DNA of 64,000 nt from Actinophytocola oryzae. GTDB lineage: Bacteria; Actinomycetota; Actinomycetes; Mycobacteriales; Pseudonocardiaceae. The DNA lies in NCBI RefSeq assembly GCF_004364325.1, contig NZ_SOCP01000024.1:62001-126000 (forward strand). Reading direction: 5' to 3'. Of this stretch, positions 17,291-27,800 are shown in pieces (the stretch's first letter is position 1; the number at the start of each line of letters is the position of its first letter). The notes under the pieces were generated by a model. It made no database searches and was not told the DNA's origin. It saw only the letters and a program-made list of their open reading frames with translations. The translations under genes and the position numbers were made by a program.

Positions 17291-18246
17291 CTCACCCCTC
17301 CGCTGGTCAGGTGTACGAGCTGATCGCGGCGAACGTGCAGGGCGTGATTCGGGGGAAGCCACAGCTGGTGCGGCTCGCGGTCGCGGGTCTGCTCGCCGAG
17401 GGACACCTGCTGATCGAGGACGTGCCCGGTCTCGGCAAGACGACGCTCGCCCGCTGCCTCGCGCGCAGCATCGGCGGCACGTACAGCCGCATCCAGTTCA
17501 CCCCCGACCTGCTCCCCGGTGACGTGACCGGCGTGCAGATCTACCGGCAGGGCAGCGAGACGTTCGACTTCCGACCCGGCGGCATCTTCGCGAACGTCGT
17601 CCTGGCCGACGAGATCAACCGCGGCACGCCGAAGACCCAGTCGGCGCTGCTCGAGGTGATGTCCGAGCGCACGGTGACCGTCGACTCGGTCCGCCACGAG
17701 GTGCCGAGGCCGTTCCTCGTGGTCGCCACGCAGAACCCCATCGAGATGGAGGGCACCTACCGGCTGCCGGAGGCGCAGCTGGACAGGTTCCTCATGCGGC
17801 TGTCGGTCGGCTACCCGAACCTCGAGTCGGAGGTCCTGGTGATCATGAGCGACTGCGCGGGCGTCGGTCCGGACGAGCTGTCGCCGGTCGTCGACATCGC
17901 GACGCTGCGCCAGGCCGTGGCACAGGTACGTGCCGCGCACATCGACCCCGCCGTCGTCGAGTACGCGGCCCGGCTCACCGCCGCGACCCGCACGCACGTC
18001 GCGCTGCGGTACGGCGCCAGCCCGCGCGGCAGTATCGCCCTGGTGCGTGCCGCCCAGGCCGTCGCCGCGACCTACGGCCGCGACTACGTGACCCCCGACG
18101 ACATCAAGGAGGTGGCGAAGCCGGTACTCGAACACCGGCTGATCCTCACCTCCGACGCCGAGCTGAACCAGCGGAGGACGAGCGACGTCGTCGACGAGGT
18201 ACTGGCCGCGGTCCCCGGGCCCGTGGTCGGCTCGCCGGTCGCGTAG
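17287..18246 (+). CDS. moxR: MoxR-family AAA+ ATPase
   Basis: A 319-residue MoxR ATPase. MoxR proteins act as chaperones that assemble or activate partner complexes, commonly with a VWA or DUF58 protein encoded next door. Walker A is EDVPGLGKTTLAR, Walker B is VVLADEINR, sensor 1 is VVATQNPIEMEGTY and the following LPEAQLDRFLMR carries the arginine finger region. The C-terminal lid domain is ALRYGASPRGSIALVRAA. Length and motifs are canonical. Overlaps at both ends (GTGA upstream; TAG/GTG downstream) tie it to the FN3 gene and to the DUF58 gene. Confidence 0.95.
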   Translation: MTHPSAGQVYELIAANVQGVIRGKPQLVRLAVAGLLAEGHLLIEDVPGLGKTTLARCLARSIGGTYSRIQFTPDLLPGDVTGVQIYRQGSETFDFRPGGIFANVVLADEINRGTPKTQSALLEVMSERTVTVDSVRHEVPRPFLVVATQNPIEMEGTYRLPEAQLDRFLMRLSVGYPNLESEVLVIMSDCAGVGPDELSPVVDIATLRQAVAQVRAAHIDPAVVEYAARLTAATRTHVALRYGASPRGSIALVRAAQAVAATYGRDYVTPDDIKEVAKPVLEHRLILTSDAELNQRRTSDVVDEVLAAVPGPVVGSPVA

Positions 18247-19403
18247 TGCCTCGGTTAACCGGCCGGGGCTGGGCGGTCCTGCTCGCGGCGGTCTTCGCGT
18301 ACGTGGTGGGCGTGCTGGTCGGTTTCCCGGTACTCAGAGCACTCGGTGGCGCGGGTGTCGGCGTCGTCGCCGCCGCCCTCGTCGTCACGGCCCGGCGGCC
18401 CCGCGTGACGGTGAGCCGCGAGGTCTACCCCGACCGCGTGCAGCGTGGCCGTCCCGCGTTCGCCCGGCTGCGTGTGCACAACGACAGCACCCGTCGCCAC
18501 GGCGGCTTCACCGCGGGCGACCGTGTCGACGGCGGCTACCAGGCCGTCGCGGTCCGCCCGCTGGCACCCGGCGCGGACGCGGTCTACCACTACGAGCTGC
18601 CGACCGTCCGCCGCGGCCGCATCCAGGTCGGTCCGCTGACGCTGGAGCGCGTCGATCCCCTCGGGCTCGGCCGCAGCCGCCTCACCAGCGGTGAGCTCGC
18701 CACGATGTGGGTGCACCCCAAGACCTACCCGGTGCACGCGCTGGTCGCCGGCCACCCCCGCCACCACCACGAGGGCCGCACCAGCGACGACTCCCCGCAC
18801 GGCACCCTCGACCTGCGGGACGTCCGCGAGTACGTGCCCGGCGACGAGGTCCGCCACCTGCACTGGAAGGCGACGGCACGCACCGGCCGCCTGATGGTCC
18901 GCGACTACGTCGACCCCAACCAGCCGCGTTTCACCGCCCTGCTGGACACCCGGTCGGCCCTGCTGCCGCCGGAGGTGTTCGAGGAGGCCGTCGACCTGAC
19001 CGCGTCGCTGGTCAGCGCGGCCGCCGCGGCAGGCTACTGGTGCCGTCTGGTGACCACGGGCGGCGTGGACCTGAAGCTGCGCGGCGGCGGGGCCTCGGCG
19101 CGCCAGATGCTGGACGAGCTGTGCGAGCTGGCGCCGCTGACCGGCACCGCGCCGCTCGTCCCCGTGCCACTGACCCGCACCGGCGACCGGGGCGGCTCGC
19201 TCGTGGTGGTGCTCGCCGCCGCCTACCGCGAGGACCTGAACTCGGTGGCCGCGCTGCGCCCGCACTACGCCTCGACCGTGGTGATCACCCTCGCGGGCGG
19301 CACGGCGACCGGCGTCGACGTCGCCGTGCCGGGTGTCCAGGTGATCAGGGCGCCGAACGCGAGAGGCGCGACCCGCCGCTGGAACGTGGCGGTGGCCGGA
19401 TGA
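18246..19403 (+). CDS. DUF58-domain protein
   Basis: A 385-residue membrane protein with two N-terminal transmembrane helices (GWAVLLAAVFAYVVGVLVGF and AGVGVVAAALVV), a beta-rich middle, and the DUF58 signature: LRDVREYVPGDEVRHLHWKATARTGRLMVRDY. DUF58 has a VWA-like fold and is the usual partner of MoxR. The GTG start shares its G with the MoxR stop, and the ATGA overlap at the end couples it to the transglutaminase-like gene. Its function is poorly defined; roles in envelope assembly are proposed for the family. Confidence 0.92.
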   Translation: MPRLTGRGWAVLLAAVFAYVVGVLVGFPVLRALGGAGVGVVAAALVVTARRPRVTVSREVYPDRVQRGRPAFARLRVHNDSTRRHGGFTAGDRVDGGYQAVAVRPLAPGADAVYHYELPTVRRGRIQVGPLTLERVDPLGLGRSRLTSGELATMWVHPKTYPVHALVAGHPRHHHEGRTSDDSPHGTLDLRDVREYVPGDEVRHLHWKATARTGRLMVRDYVDPNQPRFTALLDTRSALLPPEVFEEAVDLTASLVSAAAAAGYWCRLVTTGGVDLKLRGGGASARQMLDELCELAPLTGTAPLVPVPLTRTGDRGGSLVVVLAAAYREDLNSVAALRPHYASTVVITLAGGTATGVDVAVPGVQVIRAPNARGATRRWNVAVAG

Positions 19404-21526
19404 CCTCTCGTGCCGCCACCGTCGCCGTGCTCCTCGCCTCGGCCGGTCCGGGTCTGTTCTTCGCCCCGGTCTTCGGTCTCGGCCCTCTGGTCCTCCCGCT
19501 CGCCCTCGTCGCGGCGACCGGCCTCGTCGTGGTCGAGGCGTGCCGGCGCTGGCAGGCGCTCGTGCCGTGGCGGGCCGTGCTCGTGCTGGTCGTCGGGCTC
19601 CTCGCGCTCGTGCTCGCGCTCCTGTTCCCCACCACCGTCGGCGGCCTGCCCACCGGCGAGACCGTCCGCGCGCTCGCGGCGGGGCTCACGGACTCCTGGC
19701 AGCTCACCCTGCAGTCGACGTGGCCCGCCCGCGCCGATCCCGAGCTGCTGCTGTTCGTCCCGCTGGCCGCGCTCGCGTCGGTCGTGCTCGGCGTCGAGCT
19801 GTTGGGGCGGTCCCGGTGGCCGCTCGTCGCGCTCCTGCCGGGGCTGGCGCTGCTCGGGCTGAGCCAGGCGTACGTCGCGCTGACCGGGCTCACCGCCATG
19901 CTCGCCGCGTTCGGGTTCGCGGTTGTCGCGGCCGTGCTGCTCACCGCGACCTCGGTCGAGACGGTGCCACGCGGCACCGGGAGACCCGTCGTCGCGGCAC
20001 TGGTCATGGTCCCGACGCTCGTGTTGGGTGGCGCGGGCGTGCTGCTCGGCTCGGCGGTGGGCCCGGCCGACCGGCAGGTGTTCTCCCTGCGGGACACGCG
20101 TTTCGCGCCGCTGCCGCCCGACCGGGTGGCGAGCCCGCTCGACGAGCTGCCCGACCGTGTCCGCAACCCGGACCAGGAGGTGTTCACCTACTCGACGAAC
20201 GCCCCGGTCGACCGGTGGCGGCTCGTCGTCCTCGACCGTTTCGACGGCACCAACTGGACGCCCAGTGTCCAGCCGCGCAGGCTCGGCACCGAGCTGCCGC
20301 CCGCGGCGTCCGTCACGGTCCTGCCGGTCGAACAGAGCGCGCACGTCGAGTACGCCGACCCCGAAAGGCCGTGGCTGCCGAGCCAGGCGCTGCCCGCGTC
20401 GGTCACCGGCCTCGCGCCGCTGGTCGACGAGACGTCCGGGACGCTGCTCCTGTCCGGGGGTGCGGGGCCGGTGAGCTACGACCTGTCGTGGTGGGAACCG
20501 GACGTCGCGGCCGACGTCCTGGGCAGGGCGGCCGTCGACTCGACGGCACGCACCGGTTTCGGCGACCTCGGCAATGTGCCGGACGGCATCGTCACGCTGG
20601 CACGGGATGCGGTGCGGGACACCAGGCCCGCGTTCCAGACGGCGCTGGTGCTCGAGCGGTTCCTTCGCGAGAACTACAGCCTCGCGACCGGCGACGACCT
20701 GCCGAGCGGCAACGGCTGGCCGCAGCTGTCGGCGTTCCTGACCGACACCAGGCGCGGCACGACGGCACAGTTCGCGGCGGCCTACGTGGTGCTGGCCCGC
20801 ATCATCGGCCTGCCGGCCAGGATCGCCGTCGGCTACCGGGCGAGCGGCGCAGGCCGGGACGTCGTCGTGCACAACCGTGACGTACTGGCGTGGCCGGAGG
20901 TCGCGGTGGAGGGCGTGGGCTGGGTGCCGCTCGACCCGGCGGGTGTGCCGAGCGGCAAGGGCGGCAAGGGCGACGGCCTTGCCGAGGTGACGGCACGGGC
21001 GCGTGACAACCTGCCGGAACCGGACGAGGTGCGTGACCCCGAGCTGCCGGAGGACTCGTCGGCCGACGCCGATACCGACTCGGGTGGCGGGTTCTCGTTC
21101 CCCTTCGTCCCTGTCTCGGTGGCCGTGGCGGCACTGCTGGTGGCGTGGCTGCTCGGTGCGCCGCTGGCCAGGGTCGTCCGCGGTCGGGTCCGGCGCCGTG
21201 GGCCGGGGGCGCGAGCGGTGGCGGGTGCGTGGGCGGAGGCGCGGGACCGGTTGCGGGCACACGGTGTCCCGTGCTCGGCCGGGATGACGGTGCGGGACCT
21301 GGCGGGCGCCTCCGGTGCGCTGGACCGGTCGGTGGTGACGGGCCTGCACGACCTGGCCCGCTCGGTGGACGTGGCGCTGTGGTCGCGAACGGGCCCGTCC
21401 GAGGCGACGGTCGGTGAGGCGTGGTCCGCGGTGGGCGAGGTCCGCAGGGGACTGGCCCGCTGCCCGTGGCCTGCCAGGGTGCGTGCGGCACTCGACCTGC
21501 GCACACTGCTCCGGCCGTGGCGCTGA
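19400..21526 (+). CDS. DUF3488/transglutaminase-like protein, catalytic residues lost
   Basis: A 708-residue polytopic protein of the TgpA type. Residues 1 to about 230 hold six or so transmembrane helices (DUF3488). An extracytoplasmic transglutaminase-like domain spans about 380-510, followed by a further helix (VAVAALLVAWLLGAPL) and a DUF4129-like cytosolic tail. In active members the core reads RRG-x-C-x-x-F and D-A-H-A-W-x-E. Here the first motif is RRGTTAQF, with Thr455 where Cys is expected. The second is DVLAWPEV, with Leu496 in place of His. Only the final Asp (PLDPAG) is kept. The domain is therefore predicted to be inactive as a transglutaminase or protease, probably acting as a binding module. 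The start ATG overlaps the DUF58 stop. Codon use is like its neighbours, so this is not simple decay. Confidence 0.9.
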   Translation: MTSRAATVAVLLASAGPGLFFAPVFGLGPLVLPLALVAATGLVVVEACRRWQALVPWRAVLVLVVGLLALVLALLFPTTVGGLPTGETVRALAAGLTDSWQLTLQSTWPARADPELLLFVPLAALASVVLGVELLGRSRWPLVALLPGLALLGLSQAYVALTGLTAMLAAFGFAVVAAVLLTATSVETVPRGTGRPVVAALVMVPTLVLGGAGVLLGSAVGPADRQVFSLRDTRFAPLPPDRVASPLDELPDRVRNPDQEVFTYSTNAPVDRWRLVVLDRFDGTNWTPSVQPRRLGTELPPAASVTVLPVEQSAHVEYADPERPWLPSQALPASVTGLAPLVDETSGTLLLSGGAGPVSYDLSWWEPDVAADVLGRAAVDSTARTGFGDLGNVPDGIVTLARDAVRDTRPAFQTALVLERFLRENYSLATGDDLPSGNGWPQLSAFLTDTRRGTTAQFAAAYVVLARIIGLPARIAVGYRASGAGRDVVVHNRDVLAWPEVAVEGVGWVPLDPAGVPSGKGGKGDGLAEVTARARDNLPEPDEVRDPELPEDSSADADTDSGGGFSFPFVPVSVAVAALLVAWLLGAPLARVVRGRVRRRGPGARAVAGAWAEARDRLRAHGVPCSAGMTVRDLAGASGALDRSVVTGLHDLARSVDVALWSRTGPSEATVGEAWSAVGEVRRGLARCPWPARVRAALDLRTLLRPWR

Positions 21527-21530
21527 CGAC

Positions 21531-21896
21531 TCAGCTGATCTGGTCGAGGGCCGCGCGCCAGGCACTCTCCTCCGGCTGCGGCGCGACGTACTCGTGGGCG
21601 ACGATGTGCGCGAGGAACTCCGGCTCCGGTGCGATCCCGTGCGTCCGCACGTAGTACTCCAGGGCGGCACCCCAGATCCACGTGCCGTCCGTGAGCGTCG
21701 ACATCGGCACCACCCGCCCGTTCGCGGGCGTGATCCGGTCGAGGTCGGACCCCCAGATGCGGACGATCATCCTGCCGCCACCGAGGAAGTCCGCGATCCT
21801 CGCGCGCTCCGCCGGGTCGGTGACGATCGGCCGCCCCGGCGCGAACGTCCACTCGCCGTCGGCGTCGCGCCCGTCGAAGAGCGTGGCGACCCGCAT
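21531..21896 (-). CDS. Small protein coupled to the giant toxin-like gene (candidate immunity)
   Basis: A 121-residue soluble protein with no signal peptide or membrane segment, rich in Trp and acidic residues (WIWGAALEYYVRTHGIAPEPEFLAHI). No known family was recognised. Its ATG overlaps the giant gene's stop (TGATG), so it is translated only when the upstream protein is. By position it matches the immunity gene that follows secreted toxins in T7SS effector operons such as cpnT-ift; this is inference from order alone. An alternative is an accessory fold that completes the toxin's C-terminal domain. Confidence 0.7.
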   Translation of the reverse strand: MRVATLFDGRDADGEWTFAPGRPIVTDPAERARIADFLGGGRMIVRIWGSDLDRITPANGRVVPMSTLTDGTWIWGAALEYYVRTHGIAPEPEFLAHIVAHEYVAPQPEESAWRAALDQIS

Positions 21897-24800
21897 CAGT
21901 TCCCCTTCCCCGCCGAGACGTTCCTCGGCTCGTAGGTGCGCCAGTCACCCGGCTGCGTGCCCGGTGGCTCGTTGTACACCTCGAGGGTGCCGGAGGACAG
22001 CGTCGGGAAGTCGCCCGCGACGGTGTCGCCCCTGACGTGGACGGGCACGCCGAGCAGGTCGGCGAGCCGCTGGACGAAGTGGGCGTCCACGTGTCCGTCG
22101 CGGACCTGGAGGCGGGCCGGGCCACCCGCCCAGTCGCCGCTCGCGGTGACGAGGTCGGCGAGCTCGTCCGGCCAGAGCCGCTCGGCGCCGGTGTAGAGCG
22201 ACGGACCGGTCCGCATGAGCGTCAGCTCGCCGAGGTCCTCGACCGGCGCGGGCTCCTGGACGGGACCGAACCGCACGTCCTCCCCGTCGGGCCACCACTG
22301 GCCCTGCCGTATCGCGGACCAGTGCGGATACGGCGACGGTGGCGTGCCATGCGACGACGTGTCGTCGGGCGCGGCCTGCTCGGTGACCCTCGGGTGGTAG
22401 GCGATCATCCGTCCGTTGGGCGGCACGACCGGGATCAGCGTCCCTGCCTGGTTCATCGTCGCCGTGCTCACGAACAACCCGTTCGCGGTCAGCCCGACGT
22501 AGTCCGACGGGGCGTGCACAGTGACCCCGAGCAGGTCGGCGAGCTGCTGTGCGAACCCGTTCTCGAGCTGTCCCGTCTCGCAGGCCAGCAGCCGGATGTC
22601 CTCGCCCTGCCAGTTCGGGTCGGCCCTGATGAGCGCGGCGAGGTCCGCAGCACTGAGCCGGTCGTCGCCGATGCGGACGAAGTCGGGGCCGCCGTGCATG
22701 TCGATCGTGTACTGACCCGGTTCCACCGGCACCTGGTTCGCCATGTCGAGCAGTTTCTGGTCGCTGCTGGCGTAGAAGGCGCGGCCGGCGGGGGTGGCGA
22801 CGCTGTCGTCGAGGTAGGACTGGAGATCACCCGCCGGTTGGGTCGCGTCCTGGCCGCCACGCAGGCCCTCGGGTTTCCGTGCCGCCAGCAGTTCGTGGTC
22901 GGTCGGCATCGGGGTGCCGGTCTGCTTCATCTCCTGGTACGCCTGCCACAGCCGGTTGAGGTCGTACTGCGCCTGGCGCATGGGGCGGGCGTCGCCGGTG
23001 CGGTTCCAGTGCGCGGTGAAGACACGCACCCGCTGGGTGAGCCTGGCCAGCCGGTCCAGACCCACCAGCCGGGGCCCGGTCAGCGACCAGGGCCTCGGCT
23101 CGTGGAACATCAGCTCCCGCTCGTGGGCGATGAGCGCGTCGATGTGGTCGGGGAACGTCGTGTCGCTGGGGTTGAGCACCGGCGGCACCCGAGGCGCGGG
23201 CGGCGGGTTGTTCGGTGTGGTCTGCCCGTTGGCGGCCGCGGTGATCTCGCGGGTCCAGAAGTCGACGAGGAACGCCCTGCGTGCCTCGGCTTCCAGCTGC
23301 TCGACGGGCCGCTCCTTGGCCCGGTCGGCGAAGATCGTCTCGTCGACGGCCACCTGTTCGCTGCGGCGGAACAGGTAACGCAGCCCGAAGGAGGCCGCGA
23401 CCGTCGACGCCACCGCGCCGATGACCACGATTCCGGTGGTGCCCTGGTTGAACAGCAGTGCCGCGCCGACCATGAGGCCTTCCATCGTGACGGCCTGCAT
23501 GGCGTGCAGCTTCATGAACGCCTGCCAGCGCTGGTGCCCCCTCGGCCGGTTCGTCGCGGGTGTTGGCGCGGGCGGCGTGGCGGCCCGCATGTGCGCGACC
23601 CGGCTGGCGAGCGTGGCGTTGACCCGGCCTGCGGCGGCCTCCACCGCGTCGACCTGAGCGGTGAGGTCGGCCATCATCTGGTTGAGGACCCGTTGCTCCA
23701 ACGCCACCTGCTCGGCCATCTTGTTGCCGAAGTCGTGGTGGACCTGGGCGATGATCTCGCCGTACTCGTTGGTGATGAACCGGCGGTCGATGAAGGCGTT
23801 GATGATCGTGCCGAGCACGGCCCGCACGCCGCCGGTGAGCACCGAGTCGATCGCGGCGTTGATAGTGGCCTGGGTCGCCTGCGCACTCTGGTTGCTGTTG
23901 GTCTGCTGGTGACCGCCGCCAGGCAGCTGCGGGTGAGCGGGATTGCCGGGCTGCGCAGGGTTGACGGGATGGCCGGGGTTGACCGGGTTCGCCGGGTTGG
24001 CCGGGTTGACGGGATTCGCGGGGTTGGCGGGGTTGCTCGGGGTTTTCGGTGCGGCGGGCCCGTTCAGCCCCGGCAGGAGCTTGCTGCCCGCGTCACTGGC
24101 GGCACGCGCGATGTCGCCGCCCTGTCCCGCGGAGTTGTTGGCCGCGTACCGGTGCGTGCGGGTCTCGTTGATGTCCGCGGGGTTGACCGGGGACGCCGTC
24201 GGTGCCGTGCCGGTCGGGTTGGTCCCCGCGATGTTGTCGATCCGGTCGAGCAAGGCGGACAGCTGCGCGACGAACATCGTGTCGAAGTCGGCGGCCACCT
24301 GGTCCTTCTCGCGGCCGACCTGGTCGAGCAACGCCCACTCACGCTGGACGAGACTGTTGCGCAGGTACCGCTCGACGACGGGACCGACCAGGGTGGCGAA
24401 GGCCGCGACACCCCAGTGGGCCACGGCGTTCCAGAACGGGAGCCCGGCCAGGGTGAGCGCGGTGGCCGCAGCCGCACCGATGACCGCCGGGCCGCCCCGC
24501 GCCACCACCCGTACGGGGTAGGACTGGTACTTGGCCGGGTAGGTCGAGTCGGGAGCAGGCTCGACGGGCGCCAGGCTGGGCACGTTGGCAGCGCGGACAC
24601 GGGCGAGCAGCGGGTTGAGCAGCTCGGCACGCCGCTTGGCAGCCTCGTAGGCCCTGATCTTGGCGGCGATCCCGTGCCCGGAGTCCACGTTCTTCTTGTC
24701 GAGCCTGCCGTACCAGCGCTTGATGATCGTCCCGGAGACCGAGCCGGCGACCGCGGCCGCCGCGACACCCGCACCCACTATCGGCGCACCGCCAAAGGTG

Positions 24801-27800
24801 GCGATCATGCTGCCTGCCGCGATACCGGGCAACACCTCGGCGGGCAGGTGCAGCAGGAGGAACGCCTTCCACTTGGGATACCCGTCCGGCGGCTTGGCCC
24901 AGGCGGGCCGCCGGTCCCCGGGCTTGACGTGCCGGTCGACGACGTCCCCGACCTCGGTGACGGCCCGCCGCTGGGGCGAGACGTCGTCGTCGGGATGCAC
25001 CCCGAGGTGCTCGACGAGCGCCCGCATCTCACGAGCGATGCGGTGCCGCCGAACCAGCCGGAGCCGAGAGGTTTCCTGCCTGGCCCGGTCGAGGTTGTTG
25101 ACCTCGGCCTGCCGCCCGTGGTCCGCGACGGAGGGTTCGGTGTGACTGCCGGGATGGCTGTTGGCGTCCAACACGTTCGTGGTGGTCTGCGTGCCGGCGA
25201 CGAGGGCACGTGCCTGCGCGAGCGCGTTGGCCACGGCTCGCTCGACCTGATCGGGCTCCAGCTGTGCGGAGATCCGCATCTCCACCTCGTTGTTCCCGAC
25301 GATCTCGACCTCGGCGACGTCGTCGGAGTTGAGCGTGGAGGCGAAGACCCGAGCCCGGAACGACGGCCCGACGCGTGGCGCGACCTCGAACCGGTTCCAC
25401 CCCAGATCCGTGACCCGGACCCCGGCATCCCGCCCAGCGGTGAGCATGGCCCGCTGCGCCCGCAACTTGACCAGCAGGTGGTTGAACGCGGCGGTCGGCT
25501 TCACCCCGAACTTGGAGTGCGGCACCGCCTTGACGCTCTGCACCCGACTCCGAGGCCCCGGCGCGGGCGTCGGCTGGTTCTGGGGCCCGGGAGCGGGAGG
25601 TGACTGAACCGGCCGAGTGGGCTGGCTCTGGTTGTTGGCGTTCGGTGCGGGTGGCTGGACGGGTTGTGTTGGCTGGGTGGGCGTGTTGGTCGGCTGCGGT
25701 TGGTTCTTCGGCGTCGGTTGGGGAGCCGGCCGAACCGGCGAGGTGGACTGGTTGGCCGGTCCGGGCGACGTGACAGGCGGCCCTGGCTGGGTGGGCTGGG
25801 TCGACGGTTGGACTGGCTGGGTGGCTTGGTTCGACGTGGGTGGCGGACCAGTCGGGGTGGCCTGGTTCGGCAGCGTCGGCTGGGACTGAGTCGGCTGGGT
25901 CGGTGGCTGAACCGGCTGGGTAGGCCCATTCGGCGAGTTGGGCTGAGTGGACGCGTTGGTGGTGTTCGCCGGGTTCGGTGTCGTCGGCGTCGACTGAGTG
26001 GGTTGTGTCGACGGCTGAACGTGCTGGGTGGGCTGGTTCGGCGGCGTCGACGGCTGGACCGGTGGAGCGGGCGTGTTGACGGGTCGCTGCTGGTTGGCCG
26101 GTCCCGGTCCAGGCTGGTTCGACTGGTTGTTCGGCGGGGCGGGTCGAGTGCGCGGAATGGGCCGTGGCGGCGCAGGCCGGGGCGGGGTAGCCGGGTTCGT
26201 CGGAGGCGTGTGGGGTGGTGTTGGTGCAGTGGGTTGGGTCGGCGGCTGAACCTGTTGGGCGGCGTGGTTCGGCGGCGTTGATGGTTGGGCCGGCGGAGTG
26301 GGTTGCGTGCGCCGAAGGGGCCTCGGAGGCGCTGGTCGAGGTTGGGTTGACGGGTTCGGTGTGGCCGGTTGCGACGGGGACGGCGGCACAGCCTGAGGAG
26401 GAGGTTGGACGTGCTGGGTGGATTGCTTCGCCGGGGTTGGTTGTTGGGCTGCGGGAGTGGGCTGGGCAGGCCCCGTTGGTGTGGGTTGCGTAGGGGGATT
26501 CGTCGGGGTCGGTTGGGCTGATGTTGCTGTGGTGGGTTGGGTGGGAGGTTGGACGTGCTGGGCGGGTTGGACCCGTCGGATGGGCCTTGGCGGCGCGGGT
26601 CGAGGCTGGGTGGAAGGACTCGGCGAGGGCTGAGCAGGCGGTTGGTTCTGCTGAACAGGGGTGTTGGCGGGCGGCGGCTGGTTCGACGCCGGTGGCTGGG
26701 CTGGCGGGACGGGTTGAGCCCGTGGAACGGGTCGCGGCTGAGTCGGCTGCGCGGGATGGGACTGCGTGTTCGTGGGTCCGGCTGGTGCGGCCGGACCAGC
26801 ACTGGCAGGCGTCGCCGGCTGGGTTGCCGTGATGGGCTGGTTCTGAGGTGCACCCGGTTGCGAAGGGCTCACCGGCGGAGTGGCCGGTGCGTTCTGAGTC
26901 GTCGGCGGAAGCTGAGCAGGGCCGGGCTGGGTATGGCTTGCCGGAGCCGAACCCGGGGTTGGACTGGAGCCCGGCGTGGTGGGTGCCGTGCCTGGGCCGG
27001 CCGGTGCCGAATTGCTCCCAGGCCCAGGATTGGCCGCGTCCGGGTTGCTCCCGGACCCGGGAGCGTTGCTGGAGCCCTGGCCGCTTGCCGGGCCCGGCTT
27101 GTTCCCGGCAGGCGGTCCGCCGGGTGGCGCCGAGGGCGTGGATCCGTTCGACGGACCCGAGTCCGGCGTCGGACTCGGTGGCCCGCCCCTCAGCAGAGGT
27201 GGCGGCTCAGTCGGCCGCCGGAGCGGGGCCTGGGGGTCGTCGGCGAAATGGCCCGGTTCGTCGTGGTAGCCGTCCGGGTGGTAGACGCGTTTGCCCGCGT
27301 TGGTCGGCACGTCCGGCATCAGCCCCGCGCAGTTCGGGCAGTACCAGGCCGCCTTCACACCCTCCCCCCGGAGGAACTGGACGTCGGTGACGAAGTCGTC
27401 GAAGGCGGCGTCGTCCCTGGCGTGCAGCCCCAGGTTCACCGCGTGGACCTCCGCGTGCGACAACGGATCCGCCTCGTACGGCAGGTCGTGGTACTCGTCC
27501 TCGATCGGCCTGCCCGAGTGGTCGAACTTGGCGTACCCGTTGGGTTTGCGCAGTGCGTCCAGGCGTTCCTGGAGCTTGGGGTGGGTCGCCACCCTCTGCG
27601 GCCCGTTGACCGCCTCGAACACCTCGCCGGTCACCGTGTCGATCGCCAGCGCCACCAGGTTGCCCGTGAGGTTCCGCTTGACGTGCTCGCCTTGCTCCAT
27701 CTCGTGGTTCAGCGGCACGTCCGGCTGTTGACGCGGCCTCGTCTCGAACGGCGCCGCGGGCCGTGACGGGGGGTTGTTGCCCTCGAACCGGGTCTCGTCC

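Noticed and set aside
19265..21670. 801-codon minus-strand frame opposite the DUF3488 gene
   Set aside because: Arg/His/Gln-rich antisense translation without any recognisable fold; the plus-strand gene has membrane helices and family motifs.
22037..27766. Long plus-strand open frames (up to 1188 codons) opposite the giant gene
   Set aside because: Low-complexity Arg/Gly/Trp-rich translations produced by GC-rich third positions; no domain or ribosome site. The minus-strand frame has clear domains throughout.
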